A DNA stretch of 64,000 bases from Rhodospirillales bacterium (GCA_018432935.1 JAHDSF010000018.1:124001-188000), one strand, 5' to 3'. Shown: positions 21,308 through 31,253, numbered from the stretch's first letter. A program made the numbers and translations. Notes: generated by a model from the letters alone, not told the origin.

Positions 21308-22417
21308 TCAGACGGCCGGTGCGAGGCAGAGCTCGGCGTACAGGGCGCGGTAGTGCTGCGCCATCGCAGCGGCGGAGAACGTCAATCCGCGCTCCCGCGC
21401 GGCGGCCCCCATGGTTGCGCACCGCGCCGGCGACCGTGTGAGCTCCAGCAGGGCCCCGGCGAGCGCCACGTCGTCGGCCGGATCGACGAACAGCGCGCTG
21501 CCATCCCACAGTTCGCGCAGGGTGGGGATGTCCCCCAGCACGAGGGCGCAGCCCGAGAGCGCAGCCTCCAGGATACCAAGCCCGAACGGCTCGTAGCGGG
21601 CCGGAGACGCGAAGACGCGGGCGCGCGCCATCCAGGCTGCCAGCTCCAGCGGGTCAAGCATCCCAAGAGGCTCGGCGGCCGACAGCTTTGCCACCTCGCC
21701 CCCGAGGTCCGTCCGTTCGCCGGCAATACGGACCGGCCACGGCAGACGCGGCGCGACGCGGTCCAGCGCGGCGGCATTCTTGGCCGCATCCCACAGGCGA
21801 CCCGCACCCAGCACGAAGTCTTCCTTGGCGACTGGCGCGAAAGCTTTCGCCGCGACCCCGTTCCAGATCACCCGGTTCGAACCCAGTCCGCCGTAGATGC
21901 ATGTCAGCTCATCGCGAAAGGCCGCAGTCGGCGACACCACGACGTCGGCGGCGACAAGGCCGCGCTTTACCCTCTCGGCGTACGGCCGCCATTCGGGGGG
22001 AACGGTCTGCCCGTGCACGGCGCGCCACCACGAGAGGACGCAGGAATGGGCCACCACCAGCGTCGGCCGCCGCCACGGCAGCGTCGCCTGGGCGTAGCCG
22101 TTGAGGTGAACCAGTGCCGCACGGACCCGGTCGGCAAGGTCGAGTAGCCACTCTCCCGCCTCCTCCAGGTCGCGCTCGCGGCACTCCGGCATCCATTCCA
22201 GCGGCAGTTCGCGAACGGCCAGGGTGAGCCCGGGAACGCGCAGCGCCGCGGCGACCTGGTACCGGTTCGGCGCCGGCCCCATCACCGCCAGCACCGTCTG
22301 CACGCCCAGGGGCGCCAGGGCGCCCGCCAGCTCGAGGCTGTAGCGCCAGACGCCGCCCACCGCATCGGCTGTCATCAGCACCGTCAGGGGCGCCGGGCTC
22401 GCCGGTCGTCCGTCCAT
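21308..22417 (-). CDS. Family 4-type glycosyltransferase
   Basis: A 369-residue GT-B enzyme. The N-terminus TVLMTADAVGGVWRYSLELAGAL carries the acceptor-domain glycine loop. The C-terminal half has GAGRLWDAAKN, a segment corresponding to the common GR-x-x-x-x-KN motif, and PARYEPFGLGILEAALSGCALVLG, the E-x7-E nucleotide-sugar motif. The start overlaps the radical SAM stop as TGATG, so the two are translationally coupled. The donor and acceptor cannot be told from sequence alone. Confidence 0.88.
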   Translation of the reverse strand: MDGRPASPAPLTVLMTADAVGGVWRYSLELAGALAPLGVQTVLAVMGPAPNRYQVAAALRVPGLTLAVRELPLEWMPECRERDLEEAGEWLLDLADRVRAALVHLNGYAQATLPWRRPTLVVAHSCVLSWWRAVHGQTVPPEWRPYAERVKRGLVAADVVVSPTAAFRDELTCIYGGLGSNRVIWNGVAAKAFAPVAKEDFVLGAGRLWDAAKNAAALDRVAPRLPWPVRIAGERTDLGGEVAKLSAAEPLGMLDPLELAAWMARARVFASPARYEPFGLGILEAALSGCALVLGDIPTLRELWDGSALFVDPADDVALAGALLELTRSPARCATMGAAARERGLTFSAAAMAQHYRALYAELCLAPAV

Positions 22418-23703
22418 CACCCGGCGGCCCGCCGCTCCAGTTCGCGCAGCGGAAGCGGCCGGCTTTCCTGGAGGTCGCTGAAAGCGGAGAACTGCCGCAG
22501 GTAATAATCGAGCGCGCGCTCCCAGGCGTCGTCGTCGGGCAGCCCCCACAGCTTGCGGTACTGGGGCGAGCCCGGATACGGGAACATCGGCACCGGGTCG
22601 TTGGCCCACACCCCGGCCGCGCGCATGGCGTCGCGCCAGCGCCGCACCTCGTCGGGATGGTCCCACGGCGTCTCGATCAGGTTTGCCTGGACGAAGGGGA
22701 CGCGCCGCTTGGCATGGTGCAGGCGCTCGGTGAGATCGTCGGTCGACATGCGGCAGCTCTTGTCGAGCGCGGCCCGCCCTTCGACGGTGATGCTCTCGAC
22801 GCCCGCCTCGATCGAAACGCAGCCTGCCTGGCCCAGCAGGTCGATCATGTCCGGCTTCCAGAGGTCGATCCGGGTCTGCACGCCGAACTGGAGATCCCGC
22901 TGGCATAACGCCTCGAGCAGCCGCTTGTCCGGCAGGAAGATCTCATCGATGAAGTAGAGGTAGCGCACCCCCTGGGCGGCGAGGCCGTCGATCTCGGCGA
23001 GAAGCGTCGCAAGGTCGCGGCGGCGGTACTTGTTGCGAAAGTTCTCCTTGGCGCAGAAGGCGCAGCTGTAGGGACAGCCGCGCGACGCCTCGACCTCCGC
23101 CCCCGGGCCTTCCGGCGTCGCCTCGAAGCGGTGGTGATGGTGGCGGTGGCGGCGTATCCAGGTTTCCGGCCAGGAGAGAGCCGGCAAATCGACGAACGCC
23201 GACGCCTGCGGACCGTCGTTGATGGCCACCGCGCCGTCACGCCTGAAGCAGATGCCGGCAACGCCGTAGGGTGGCTCGTCGGCGAGACGCGCTACCGTAT
23301 CCTCGCACTCGCCCATGACGACGATGTCGACCCCCAGCTTGCACAGCACGGCCCGCGGGGTGGTGGAGCCGTGCGGGCCCACCGCGATCGTCACTCCGGC
23401 AACGTCGCGGATGCTCTCCAGCAGGCTTTGCGGCACCCGTAGTTCTGGAGGCGCGCAGCGCCAGAACAGGTAGGTGGGCGCCGTCGACACCACGGTGACG
23501 TCCGGGCTGTAATCCTCGAGCCGCCGCCGCACGTCGGCCTCGCTGAGGCCGAACAGGTGCGCGTCGATGATCTCCGCCTGATGCCCTCGGCGCTCCAGCA
23601 GGGCCTTGCTGTAGCCGAGCTCGAGCGGCAGATGGGGCTCGCGGCAACCGAAGTAGATGCTGCCCGGGAACGTCCAGCCGGGGTTCACGAGAGCGAATCG
23701 CAC
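22417..23703 (-). CDS. B12-binding-type radical SAM enzyme of the glycan locus
   Basis: About 428 residues starting at a GTG with a strong AAGGAGGT site. The N-terminal 165 residues form a cobalamin-binding-like Rossmann domain and include IDAHLFG, a D-x-H-x2-G match at 47-52. The radical SAM domain starts with the cluster motif C210-x3-C214-x2-C217 in GCPYSCAFC. A His-rich run (H186, H188-191) precedes it. Such enzymes often methylate or rearrange unactivated carbons. I recall a family of this kind described as part of a conserved alphaproteobacterial glycan cluster (the rhizo-twelve system), but I cannot check the match. Confidence 0.85.
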   Translation of the reverse strand: MRFALVNPGWTFPGSIYFGCREPHLPLELGYSKALLERRGHQAEIIDAHLFGLSEADVRRRLEDYSPDVTVVSTAPTYLFWRCAPPELRVPQSLLESIRDVAGVTIAVGPHGSTTPRAVLCKLGVDIVVMGECEDTVARLADEPPYGVAGICFRRDGAVAINDGPQASAFVDLPALSWPETWIRRHRHHHHRFEATPEGPGAEVEASRGCPYSCAFCAKENFRNKYRRRDLATLLAEIDGLAAQGVRYLYFIDEIFLPDKRLLEALCQRDLQFGVQTRIDLWKPDMIDLLGQAGCVSIEAGVESITVEGRAALDKSCRMSTDDLTERLHHAKRRVPFVQANLIETPWDHPDEVRRWRDAMRAAGVWANDPVPMFPYPGSPQYRKLWGLPDDDAWERALDYYLRQFSAFSDLQESRPLPLRELERRAAG

Positions 23704-23720
23704 GTCGCCACCTCCTTTCC

Positions 23721-25736
23721 TCAACCGGACGCGGCGGCGGGTGCTTCGTCGCGCCCCCCGCACAGCCACTCGTTGAGCCTTATCAGACCTGCTGCCGCCG
23801 GAATCCTGGCCTGCCAGCCCGTCACCTGCTGGAACCGGCGGGTGTCGGAGACGTAATAGAGCTGATCGCCGGAACGCCATGCGCCGTAGGTCAGGGCCGG
23901 CTTGCGGCCCATCAGACGGGCGATCATGGATACCATCTCGCGCAGCGACACCGCGTTTGCCGGCCCGCCACCGATGTTGAAGGCATGCCCCGAAACGCGG
24001 TCCATGTGGAGCTGCGCCAGGCGGAACGCCTCGACCACATCGTCGACGAACAGGACGTCACGGACCTGCTTGCCGTCGCCATAGATTGTGATCGGCTGCC
24101 CGTCGCGGGCGGAGATCAGGAAGTGGGCGACCCAGCCCTGGTCCTCGGTCCCGAACTGATGGGGTCCGTACAGGCAGCTCATGCGGAACACGCAGGCGCG
24201 AAGGCCGTAGATCCGGCAGTAGTCGAGCACGTACTGGTCGGCGCCCCCCTTCGAGCAGCCGTACGGGCTGTGCAGGTCGAGAGGCCGACTTTCGTCGACG
24301 CCAAAACGACGCACCAGGGTCGACAGCGGCTCGTAGCGGGACTTGCGCTCGGTGAGCCGGATCCCGTCGAGGGTCCCGTAGACCTTGTTGGTGGAGGCGA
24401 AGACGAGCGGCGGCGGCGTCTCCTGGGCGCGGATAGCCTCCAGCAGGTTCACCGAACCTCGCAGGTTGACCTCGAAATCCGTGACGGGGTCCGCGACGCT
24501 GGTGGTCACCGCGACCTGGGCCGCGAAATGGAAGATCTCGGAACAGCAGGCAACGGCTTCGCGCAGCGTGTGGCCGTCGCGGATGTCGCCCAGCATCGCC
24601 GAGACGCGCTCGCCATGCTTCTGACGCAGCCACACCAGGTTCTGCTCGACCCCTGCGCGCGACAGGTTGTCGTAGATCAGCACCTCGCGGCCCGAGGCGG
24701 CCAGGCGGTGGGCGAGGTTGCAGCCGACGAACCCGGCTCCACCCGTGATCAAGACGGGCTTCTGCGCCTCGCCGACGATCGCCGGCGCCGGAGCCTGCAA
24801 GGCCGCCACCGCGCGCGCGCCTTCCAGCCCGCCCTGTTCGAGCATCCGGCACAAGAGCTTGGGCGAGCCGTCGGCCCGCACCAGGCCCAGGTGGTAATGG
24901 CGCTCGTCGAAGTGAAAGCCCTCGCGGCTGGCAACGGCGGGATCGAGGTCCTGCCAGCCGTGCCAGTACCAGCGTGCTACCGGTGCCCGGGCGGTGACCA
25001 GGAAATGCTCGATCTGCCGCGCCTCGTCGCACCGCCAGGTAGAGTACCCCGCCTCGGTGATCCATATCTCGGGCCGGTGGCCGTGCTCGGCGAGGGTCCG
25101 CTCCATCTGCCCGACGACCTGCGGCCAACCCGGCCAGTGCGCCTGCCAGGTACCCGGGAAGCCGTGCAGGCCGACCGCGTCGACATAGTCGAGCACGCCG
25201 TTGCCGCAGATCAGATCGAGCCACACCGGGTCGGGCTGGCAGATCCCCGCCAGAACCGTCTTCTTGCCGCGCTTCTGGGTCCAGAAGGCGGCACCCCCGA
25301 TCATCTCGGAGAAGACCTCCCAATTGGGGTCGAGCGCCCAGTCCCAGTTGCTGAGACTGTTGGGTTCGTTCCACAACTGAACCCAATCGAAGTGCTCGCC
25401 GTACCGCGTGATGATCCTGTCGACGAAATCGGCATAGTCGCGCGGATTGCGAGGCGGCGACGACACCCTGGGCTCGAGCCCAAGGGAGGGCGGCGTGTAG
25501 GTCACGCAGGGCAGCAGCTCGAACGACGCGCCGAGCCGCGGCAGCAGCCAGTCGTACCACAGCCGCCCACCGGGACCGTGGTAGTCAGCCCAAGAGACGA
25601 CCGTGCGCAGACGACGAATGCCGACCTGCGTGAGGCCCGCGATCATCCGCTCGACCCGCTGATACTCGCCGGGTCGCAGCCACTCAAAGATGCCGGCGTT
25701 GTCCGGGAACGCGATCGCCGGGGTCCGCCCGCTCAT
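23721..25736 (-). CDS. Fusion of a glycoside-hydrolase-like barrel and an SDR epimerase
   Basis: A 671-residue two-domain protein. Residues about 1-310 form a TIM-barrel of clan A type with the proposed acid/base E124 in WNEPN and the proposed nucleophile E228 in ITEAGYST. Residues about 325-660 are an extended SDR: TGGAGFVG at 331-338, ASTNKVYG, and the catalytic Y492-x3-K496. TNKVYG is reminiscent of CDP-tyvelose/paratose 2-epimerases. No signal peptide is seen, so both halves appear cytoplasmic, which is unusual for a hydrolase. Its start overlaps the previous gene's stop (ATGA), and the radical SAM gene follows after 17 bases. Confidence 0.85.
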   Translation of the reverse strand: MSGRTPAIAFPDNAGIFEWLRPGEYQRVERMIAGLTQVGIRRLRTVVSWADYHGPGGRLWYDWLLPRLGASFELLPCVTYTPPSLGLEPRVSSPPRNPRDYADFVDRIITRYGEHFDWVQLWNEPNSLSNWDWALDPNWEVFSEMIGGAAFWTQKRGKKTVLAGICQPDPVWLDLICGNGVLDYVDAVGLHGFPGTWQAHWPGWPQVVGQMERTLAEHGHRPEIWITEAGYSTWRCDEARQIEHFLVTARAPVARWYWHGWQDLDPAVASREGFHFDERHYHLGLVRADGSPKLLCRMLEQGGLEGARAVAALQAPAPAIVGEAQKPVLITGGAGFVGCNLAHRLAASGREVLIYDNLSRAGVEQNLVWLRQKHGERVSAMLGDIRDGHTLREAVACCSEIFHFAAQVAVTTSVADPVTDFEVNLRGSVNLLEAIRAQETPPPLVFASTNKVYGTLDGIRLTERKSRYEPLSTLVRRFGVDESRPLDLHSPYGCSKGGADQYVLDYCRIYGLRACVFRMSCLYGPHQFGTEDQGWVAHFLISARDGQPITIYGDGKQVRDVLFVDDVVEAFRLAQLHMDRVSGHAFNIGGGPANAVSLREMVSMIARLMGRKPALTYGAWRSGDQLYYVSDTRRFQQVTGWQARIPAAAGLIRLNEWLCGGRDEAPAAASG

Positions 25737-26851
25737 GCCACCAGCCCTCGCGTCACCAGCTCACGCGTCGCCGCGTCGACCCGGTCCACCGACGCCTGCC
25801 CGGCCAGCCAGCCCACCAGCTCGGCGAGCCCGTCGTCCAGGCCGACACGGGGCCGATAGCCGAGAACGTCGCGGGCCAACGAGATGTCGGCAAAGCAGTG
25901 GCGGATGTCGCCCACCCGGTAACGGCCGCTGGCTTCCGGGGTTACGTCGTTGCGGCCCAGCGCCAGCCCCAGCCGTTCGGCGATCTCGGCGATGGTGTAC
26001 CGGTTGCCGCTGCCGACGTTGAAGGCGCGGCCGTTGGCCTCGGGATTCTCGTACGCCAGCCGGCAAGCGGTCGCCACGTCGCGAACATGCACGAAATCGC
26101 GGGTCTGCAGCCCGTCCTCGAAGATCATCGGCGGGTTTCCGTTCAGCAGCCGCGAAGCAAAGATGGCGAGAACGCCCGTGTACGGGTTCGAGAGCGCCTG
26201 GCGGGTGCCGTAGGCGTTGAAGAAGCGGAGGGCGGCGGTGTGAATGCCGTAAGCCTGTCCGACCAGCAGGCAGACGCGTTCCTGGACGTACTTGGAGAGG
26301 GCGTAGACCGAGGCCAGCTCGGGCCTCTTGTTCTCCGGCGTCGGCACCGGGACAAGAGGCCGAGCGGCATCGTCCAGACACTCCCACCGGCCGCCTTTGA
26401 GCTGATCGGCGCCGCGGGCGGCGTTCTCCACCGTTCGCCCGTCGGCGGTCTGGTACAGGCCCTCGCCGTAAATGCTCATCGACGAGGCGACGACAAGGCG
26501 CTCGACCGGCCGCTCGATCAGCGCCTGCAGCAGCGTCGCGGTGCCCTGGTCGTTGACCGACATGTAGTCCTGGACCTGGTACATGCTCTGGCCGACCCCG
26601 ACCATCGCCGCAAAGTGGAAGACGCCGTCGATGCCGGACAACGCTTTCCTCAGGGTCTGCCCGTCGCGGACGTCGCCTTCGATTACCTCGACGTCGGATG
26701 ACACGTAATCGGGAATGCCCGCGCCGTCGCCATGCACCTGCGGCGACAGGCTGTCGATGATCCTTACGCCGTATCCGCTTTCAAGCAGCGTGTCGCACAA
26801 ATGCGAGCCGATGAACCCGGCGCCGCCTGTGATCAATACTTTTCCCGGCAT
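25733..26851 (-). CDS. NAD-dependent nucleotide-sugar epimerase/dehydratase
   Basis: A 372-residue extended SDR that starts MPGKVLITGGAGFIGSHL with the GGAGFIG motif. The catalytic residues are S in SSMSIYG and Y-x3-K in YALSKYVQE. FNAYGTRQ and TRDFVHVRDVA fit sugar epimerases acting on UDP-, GDP- or dTDP-sugars. The ATG at 26851 has GGAGAG upstream; longer frames extend into non-conserved sequence. It is the first gene of the seven-gene glycan locus and probably makes the donor sugar used by the downstream transferases. Confidence 0.88.
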   Translation of the reverse strand: MPGKVLITGGAGFIGSHLCDTLLESGYGVRIIDSLSPQVHGDGAGIPDYVSSDVEVIEGDVRDGQTLRKALSGIDGVFHFAAMVGVGQSMYQVQDYMSVNDQGTATLLQALIERPVERLVVASSMSIYGEGLYQTADGRTVENAARGADQLKGGRWECLDDAARPLVPVPTPENKRPELASVYALSKYVQERVCLLVGQAYGIHTAALRFFNAYGTRQALSNPYTGVLAIFASRLLNGNPPMIFEDGLQTRDFVHVRDVATACRLAYENPEANGRAFNVGSGNRYTIAEIAERLGLALGRNDVTPEASGRYRVGDIRHCFADISLARDVLGYRPRVGLDDGLAELVGWLAGQASVDRVDAATRELVTRGLVA

Positions 26852-26952
26852 CTCGCGCTCTCCATCGTTGCCCTCCCACGTCGGTCTTGTTTCGATGGTG
26901 CTAACGCAGCGGACGCGCGAGACTGGCGGTCGCGCTGCCCGATCCGCAGAGT

Positions 26953-26974
26953 CGAACGATTCAAACGAACGATT
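26953..26974. promoter_or_regulatory. Direct repeat in the leader of the glycan locus
   Basis: CGAACGATT occurs twice, 13 bases apart start to start, in the 250-base gap upstream of the first glycan gene. It could be a regulator or sigma-factor binding site. Otherwise this gap shows no obvious gene or RNA. Confidence 0.4.
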
Positions 26975-27101
26975 GAGACTCAGTAGGGACGCCCCTGGCA
27001 CGGTCGACGTGCCGGAGGATTCGCGCCCGCTTCACAACAAGTCTCATGGGGAACATGGTGTGGGAGCTGCTGGAATGCATCTCCCGGAAGCGCACGTCTC
27101 G

Positions 27102-27902
27102 TTAGAAAAGTCTGAGCGCCTCCAGGAAGCCGCGTATCTCCTGGCGCGCGGCGACGTGCGCCATTTGAAAGGGCTCCCCCGCACGCGGCAGGTCGAGGAG
27201 CGTCAACCCGAGAGGGAAAAGCTCGCGGTAGATCACGCGCTCGCCGAGCCCGGCGAGAGTGCGGAATCCGAACCGTCGCGACAGCTCGTCGAGGGCGGCA
27301 CCCATGGCGCGCTTGTTGCGGGCATCGAGATTGCTGAGGCGGTTGCGCAGCACCACCCAGTCGACGGCTCCGCGCTTGGCCGAGGCGCGGCGGATCTTCT
27401 GTTCCCAGACCATCTCGGAGTAATGGCTGGGAGCCGTGATCTTGAGAGCCTCGCCTTCCACCTGGGCGAGGACGTCAAGGTCGACGAAGCTGTCGTTGAG
27501 GGGGGTAATAAGAGTGTCGGCAAAGGTGTGGCACAGCCGGTTCAGAAAGGTGTCCGCTCCGGGTGTATCGATCACCACGATGTCATTGGCCTGCGCCAGA
27601 CCCGTGAGCAGTGCGACGAAACGCTCCTGCTCTTCGGCATGGGCCGCCCGCACGGTATCCTGGGTGCTCTTCTCCAGCGCGATATGGTCCGAGACCGGCA
27701 GGGCCCGCGACTCCTTCTGGCCGTAGGCCCGCCGGTTGTTGACGTACTTGGTCAGGGTGCGCTGGCCGACGTCGGCGTCGACGCTGGCCACCGACTTGCC
27801 GCGGCGCAGACAGGCGACGATCAGGTGCATGGCGATCGTCGACTTGCCGCTTCCCCCCTTTGTGTTGCCGACGACGACGATCCGGGAGCGCTTGTCGGTC
27901 AT
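27102..27902 (-). CDS. mipZ: Division-plane positioning ATPase MipZ
   Basis: A 266-residue ParA/MinD-type ATPase. It has the deviant Walker A KGGSGKST at 15-22, the signature DTPGADTFLNRL and LITPLNDSFVDLDVL, and ends with the block DWVVLRNRLSNLDARNKR and ERVIYRELFPLGLTLLDL. These blocks match alphaproteobacterial MipZ closely as I remember it. MipZ binds ParB at the poles, forms a gradient and blocks FtsZ assembly away from midcell. Its start overlaps the stop of the molybdopterin oxidoreductase (ATGA), an odd partner. parB is not in this window. Confidence 0.93.
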   Translation of the reverse strand: MTDKRSRIVVVGNTKGGSGKSTIAMHLIVACLRRGKSVASVDADVGQRTLTKYVNNRRAYGQKESRALPVSDHIALEKSTQDTVRAAHAEEQERFVALLTGLAQANDIVVIDTPGADTFLNRLCHTFADTLITPLNDSFVDLDVLAQVEGEALKITAPSHYSEMVWEQKIRRASAKRGAVDWVVLRNRLSNLDARNKRAMGAALDELSRRFGFRTLAGLGERVIYRELFPLGLTLLDLPRAGEPFQMAHVAARQEIRGFLEALRLF

Positions 27903-29935
27903 GCCGGTCTTACCCAGACAGCGATGTCGTGGTAGGCGATGCCGCCGTTCGGCGGCACCGGATCGGCCCCGGTCAGGCAGTTGATCCCTGCGCCCCCCTC
28001 GAAATCCCGGTTCGGCCATACGCTCTCGACGACGGCGACGCCACGCGCCTGACCCTCCGCGGCGACGGCGTGGACCAGGACCTCGCCGCGCCGGTTTCCG
28101 AGCCGCACCAGATCGCCGGCGGCGATGCCCAGCGCGGCACAGTCGTCGGGATGCAGCCGCACGGTCGGCCGCCGTTCGCTCTTCTGCGCCGTCGGTGTCT
28201 CGGTGAAGCTGGTGTTGAGGAAGTGCCGGGCCGGGGGCGTAATCAGCCGGAACGGATGCTCGCCGTCAGCCGCCTCGATGGTCTCCAGATGGTCGGGAAA
28301 CCGCGGCAGCCCGGCCGGCCATTCGGGGGCGAAACGGAAGCGCCCGCCGGTATGACCGAAGCCGTCCAGGTAGTGGGCGGTCTCGAAGGGAAGCGCGCAG
28401 TCGTGCCCGCCGGCCGCCAGCACGCTGTCTGCTTCGGGGCGGCCCGAGGCCCGCAGCGTCTCCTCGATGATCTCCCAGGCATCCATCGCGAAGCCGCGGT
28501 GCGTCGCGCCCAGCCGCGCCGCCAGCGCGGCAACCACCTCGTGGTTCGATCGCGCCTGGGCGAACGGCGCGATCACCGGTTTCGCCACCTGCAGGAAGGT
28601 GTGCCCCCCCGCCAGGTAGATGTCCGCGTGCTCGAGGAAGGTGGTCGCCGGCAGCACGATGTCGGCCATCAGCGCCGTTTCGGTCAGGAACTGCTCGTGG
28701 ACGCAGAGGAACAGGTCCTCGCGCTCCAGGCCGCGGCGGACCAGCCCGGATTCCGGTGCGATCACGGCCGGGTTGCTGTTCTGCACCAGGACCGCCGTCA
28801 CCGGCGGACCGTTCCTTAACGCCTCGACGTTGCCGGTCAGGATGCGGCCGATCTGGGCGCTGTCCAGCTCGCGTACGCCCGCGCGGGCGGCATCGCGGCC
28901 TTCGATCAGCGTCCGGTCGAGCCCGTAGACGTCGCCCTGAAGAAACAGCGCCCCGCCGCCGCGATGCCGCCAGGCACCCGTCACCACCGGCAGGCAGCCG
29001 ACCGCATGCACGTTGACGGCGCCGTTGCGCGATCGCGAGAAGCCGAAGCCGAGCCGGATGAAGCTCTTCTTCGTCGCCCCGTAGAGCCGCGCGAAGCCGA
29101 CGATGTCCTCCTCGGCGAGGCCGGTGATCGCGGCCGCCCAGGCGGGCGTCCTGGTCGCCAGATGCCGCTCCAGCCCGTCGGCGTCGGCGGCATGATCCGC
29201 CAGGTATTCGCGGTCGGCGAAACCCTCCTTGAAGAGGACGTGCATGACGGCGCAGGCCAGCGCCCCGTCGGTGCCCGGACGCACCGCGAGGTGGAGGTCG
29301 GCCATCGCCGCGGTCGGGTTGCGGTAGGGATCGACGACGACGATCTTGGCGCCGCGCTCGGTACGGGCGCGCCGCGCCCATTCGGCGACGTGGATCTGGC
29401 TGTGCAGCGCGTTGATGCCCCACAGCACCACGAGGTCGGACTCGGCCATCTCGCGGGCGTCGGTTCCCCGCACCGCACCGTAGCCGGCCGACCATCCCGC
29501 CCGCGCGATGGTCGAGCAGATGGTCCGCGCCTGCCGCGACCAGCCCATCTCGTTGCGCAGGCGCTCCATGCCGTCGCGCTGCACCAGCCCCATGGTACCG
29601 GCCGACACGTAGGGCCACACCGCCTCGGGACCGTGCTCCGCCGCTGCCGCACGGAGGGCGGTCGCGACCTCGTCCAGCGCATCGTCCCAGCCGATCTCCC
29701 GGAACCGGCCGGACCCCTTCGGGCCGGTGCGCCGCAGCGGCGCTTGGAGCCGCTCCGGGTGATGGACGCGCTCGGCGTAGCGCGCGACCTTGGCGCACAC
29801 GACGCCCGCCGAGTACGGATGGCCCGCCACTCCGCGCACGCGGCCGATCGTGCGCTCGTCGAGCAGCTCCACTTCGAGCGGACAGGTGCTGGGGCAGTCG
29901 TGGGGGCAGACCGAGCGGACCGTCCTGGGTGTCAT
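27899..29935 (-). CDS. Molybdopterin oxidoreductase of the DMSO-reductase family
   Basis: A 678-residue enzyme with a single iron-sulfur cluster motif C10-x3-C14-x3-C18-x28-C47 at the N-terminus, then the bis-molybdopterin guanine dinucleotide binding domains. The C-terminal dinucleotide-binding domain has [12 protein letters not shown] and [14 protein letters not shown]. No twin-Arg signal is present, so it should be cytoplasmic. Substrate is unknown; single-subunit enzymes of this group act on varied small substrates. The ATG at 29935 was chosen since sequence further upstream is antisense to the FAD oxidase gene and not protein-like. The gene overlaps mipZ by four bases. Confidence 0.9.
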   Translation of the reverse strand: MTPRTVRSVCPHDCPSTCPLEVELLDERTIGRVRGVAGHPYSAGVVCAKVARYAERVHHPERLQAPLRRTGPKGSGRFREIGWDDALDEVATALRAAAAEHGPEAVWPYVSAGTMGLVQRDGMERLRNEMGWSRQARTICSTIARAGWSAGYGAVRGTDAREMAESDLVVLWGINALHSQIHVAEWARRARTERGAKIVVVDPYRNPTAAMADLHLAVRPGTDGALACAVMHVLFKEGFADREYLADHAADADGLERHLATRTPAWAAAITGLAEEDIVGFARLYGATKKSFIRLGFGFSRSRNGAVNVHAVGCLPVVTGAWRHRGGGALFLQGDVYGLDRTLIEGRDAARAGVRELDSAQIGRILTGNVEALRNGPPVTAVLVQNSNPAVIAPESGLVRRGLEREDLFLCVHEQFLTETALMADIVLPATTFLEHADIYLAGGHTFLQVAKPVIAPFAQARSNHEVVAALAARLGATHRGFAMDAWEIIEETLRASGRPEADSVLAAGGHDCALPFETAHYLDGFGHTGGRFRFAPEWPAGLPRFPDHLETIEAADGEHPFRLITPPARHFLNTSFTETPTAQKSERRPTVRLHPDDCAALGIAAGDLVRLGNRRGEVLVHAVAAEGQARGVAVVESVWPNRDFEGGAGINCLTGADPVPPNGGIAYHDIAVWVRPA

Positions 29936-30076
29936 GGAAGGATCCTGAAAGGATGTGCTGGCGCGAATGTATCGGTGCCGCCGGGCTGCTGCAACAAGCG
30001 CCCGCAGCTTGAATGGGGGCGTTCCATACCCAAATGGGCGCCGTGGGGCATGCCCCGGTCGGTTGGGGGGATTCTG

Positions 30077-31177
30077 TTGGAAAAGATCGAATGTGCAGTG
30101 GTGGGCGCGGGCGTGATCGGGCTGGCGATCGCCCGCCGTTTGGCGATGGACGGCCGCGAGGTCGTCATCCTGGAAGAGACGGACGCGATCGGCTCCAGCA
30201 CCAGCTCGCGCAACAGCGAGGTGGTGCACGCCGGCATCTACTATCCGCGCGACAGCCTGAAGGCCCGCCTGTGCGTCGAGGGACGCAAGCGTCTCTACGC
30301 CTACATGGACGAGCGCGGCATCGCGTATCGGCGCTGCGGCAAGCTGATCGTCGCCACCACCGAGGCGCAGCTCGGCGCGCTCCAGACCCTGCGCGGGCGG
30401 GCCGAGGCCAACGGCGTCGACGACCTGCGCTGGATCGAGGGCGACGAGGTCCACGCCCTGGAGCCCGAGCTGCGCGGCGTGGCCGCCCTCGCGTCCCCCT
30501 CCTCCGGCATTTTCGACACCCACGGCCTGATGCTTTCCTACCGCGGCGAGGCCGAGGACGCGGGGGCGATGATCGCCTTCAAGAGCCCGGTGGTCGGCGG
30601 ACGCATCGTGGGCGACGGGATCCTTATCGAGGTCGGCGGCGCCGAGCCGATGGAAATCGCCTGCGACATCCTCGTCAACAGCGCCGGCCTGGGCGCGCAG
30701 GGGCTTTCGAGGCGCATCGAGGGCATTCCGGCCGACACGATCCCGCCCCTCTACTTCGCCAAGGGCAACTACTTCACGTTGGCCGGACGGGCGCCGTTCC
30801 GGCACCTCATCTACCCGGTGCCCGAGTCGGCCGGCCTCGGCATCCATCTGACCCTCGACCTCGGCGGCCAGGCCCGTTTCGGCCCCGACGTTGAATGGAT
30901 CGAGACGCTCGACTACGACGTCGACCCGGCGCGCAGCGCGACCTTCTACGAGGCGATCCGGCGCTACTGGCCGGGGCTCAAGGACGGCGCCCTGCAGACC
31001 GGATACGCCGGCATCCGGCCCAAGGTGCACGCGCCCGACGAACCGGCTCGCGACTTCATCATCCAGGGCCCCGCCGACCACGGTGTCCCCGGTTACGTCG
31101 CCCTCTACGGGATGGAATCGCCGGGGCTCACCGCCTCGCTGGCGATCGCCGACGTGGTGGCGGAAAAGCTCGGGTAG
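30077..31177 (+). CDS. FAD-dependent oxidoreductase, L-2-hydroxyglutarate oxidase-like
   Basis: About 366 residues of the DAO fold. The start is most likely the TTG at 30077, giving (M)[18 protein letters not shown] with a GGGGGG site in front; an ATG at 30050 is the alternative. The FAD motif GAGVIG is at 10-15, followed by [15 protein letters not shown], characteristic of LhgO/YgaF proteins, and a C-terminal [16 protein letters not shown]. LhgO oxidises L-2-hydroxyglutarate to 2-oxoglutarate with electrons to the membrane quinone pool. Related DAO enzymes act on other hydroxy or amino acids, so the substrate is a family-based guess. Confidence 0.85.
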   Translation: MEKIECAVVGAGVIGLAIARRLAMDGREVVILEETDAIGSSTSSRNSEVVHAGIYYPRDSLKARLCVEGRKRLYAYMDERGIAYRRCGKLIVATTEAQLGALQTLRGRAEANGVDDLRWIEGDEVHALEPELRGVAALASPSSGIFDTHGLMLSYRGEAEDAGAMIAFKSPVVGGRIVGDGILIEVGGAEPMEIACDILVNSAGLGAQGLSRRIEGIPADTIPPLYFAKGNYFTLAGRAPFRHLIYPVPESAGLGIHLTLDLGGQARFGPDVEWIETLDYDVDPARSATFYEAIRRYWPGLKDGALQTGYAGIRPKVHAPDEPARDFIIQGPADHGVPGYVALYGMESPGLTASLAIADVVAEKLG

Positions 31178-31253
31178 CCGGGCGCTCGCGGCCATCGGTT
31201 TCCCTCGGGGGCCGGGTAGGCTAAAACGGTGGGGTCGGTTGGAGTTCCCCGCC

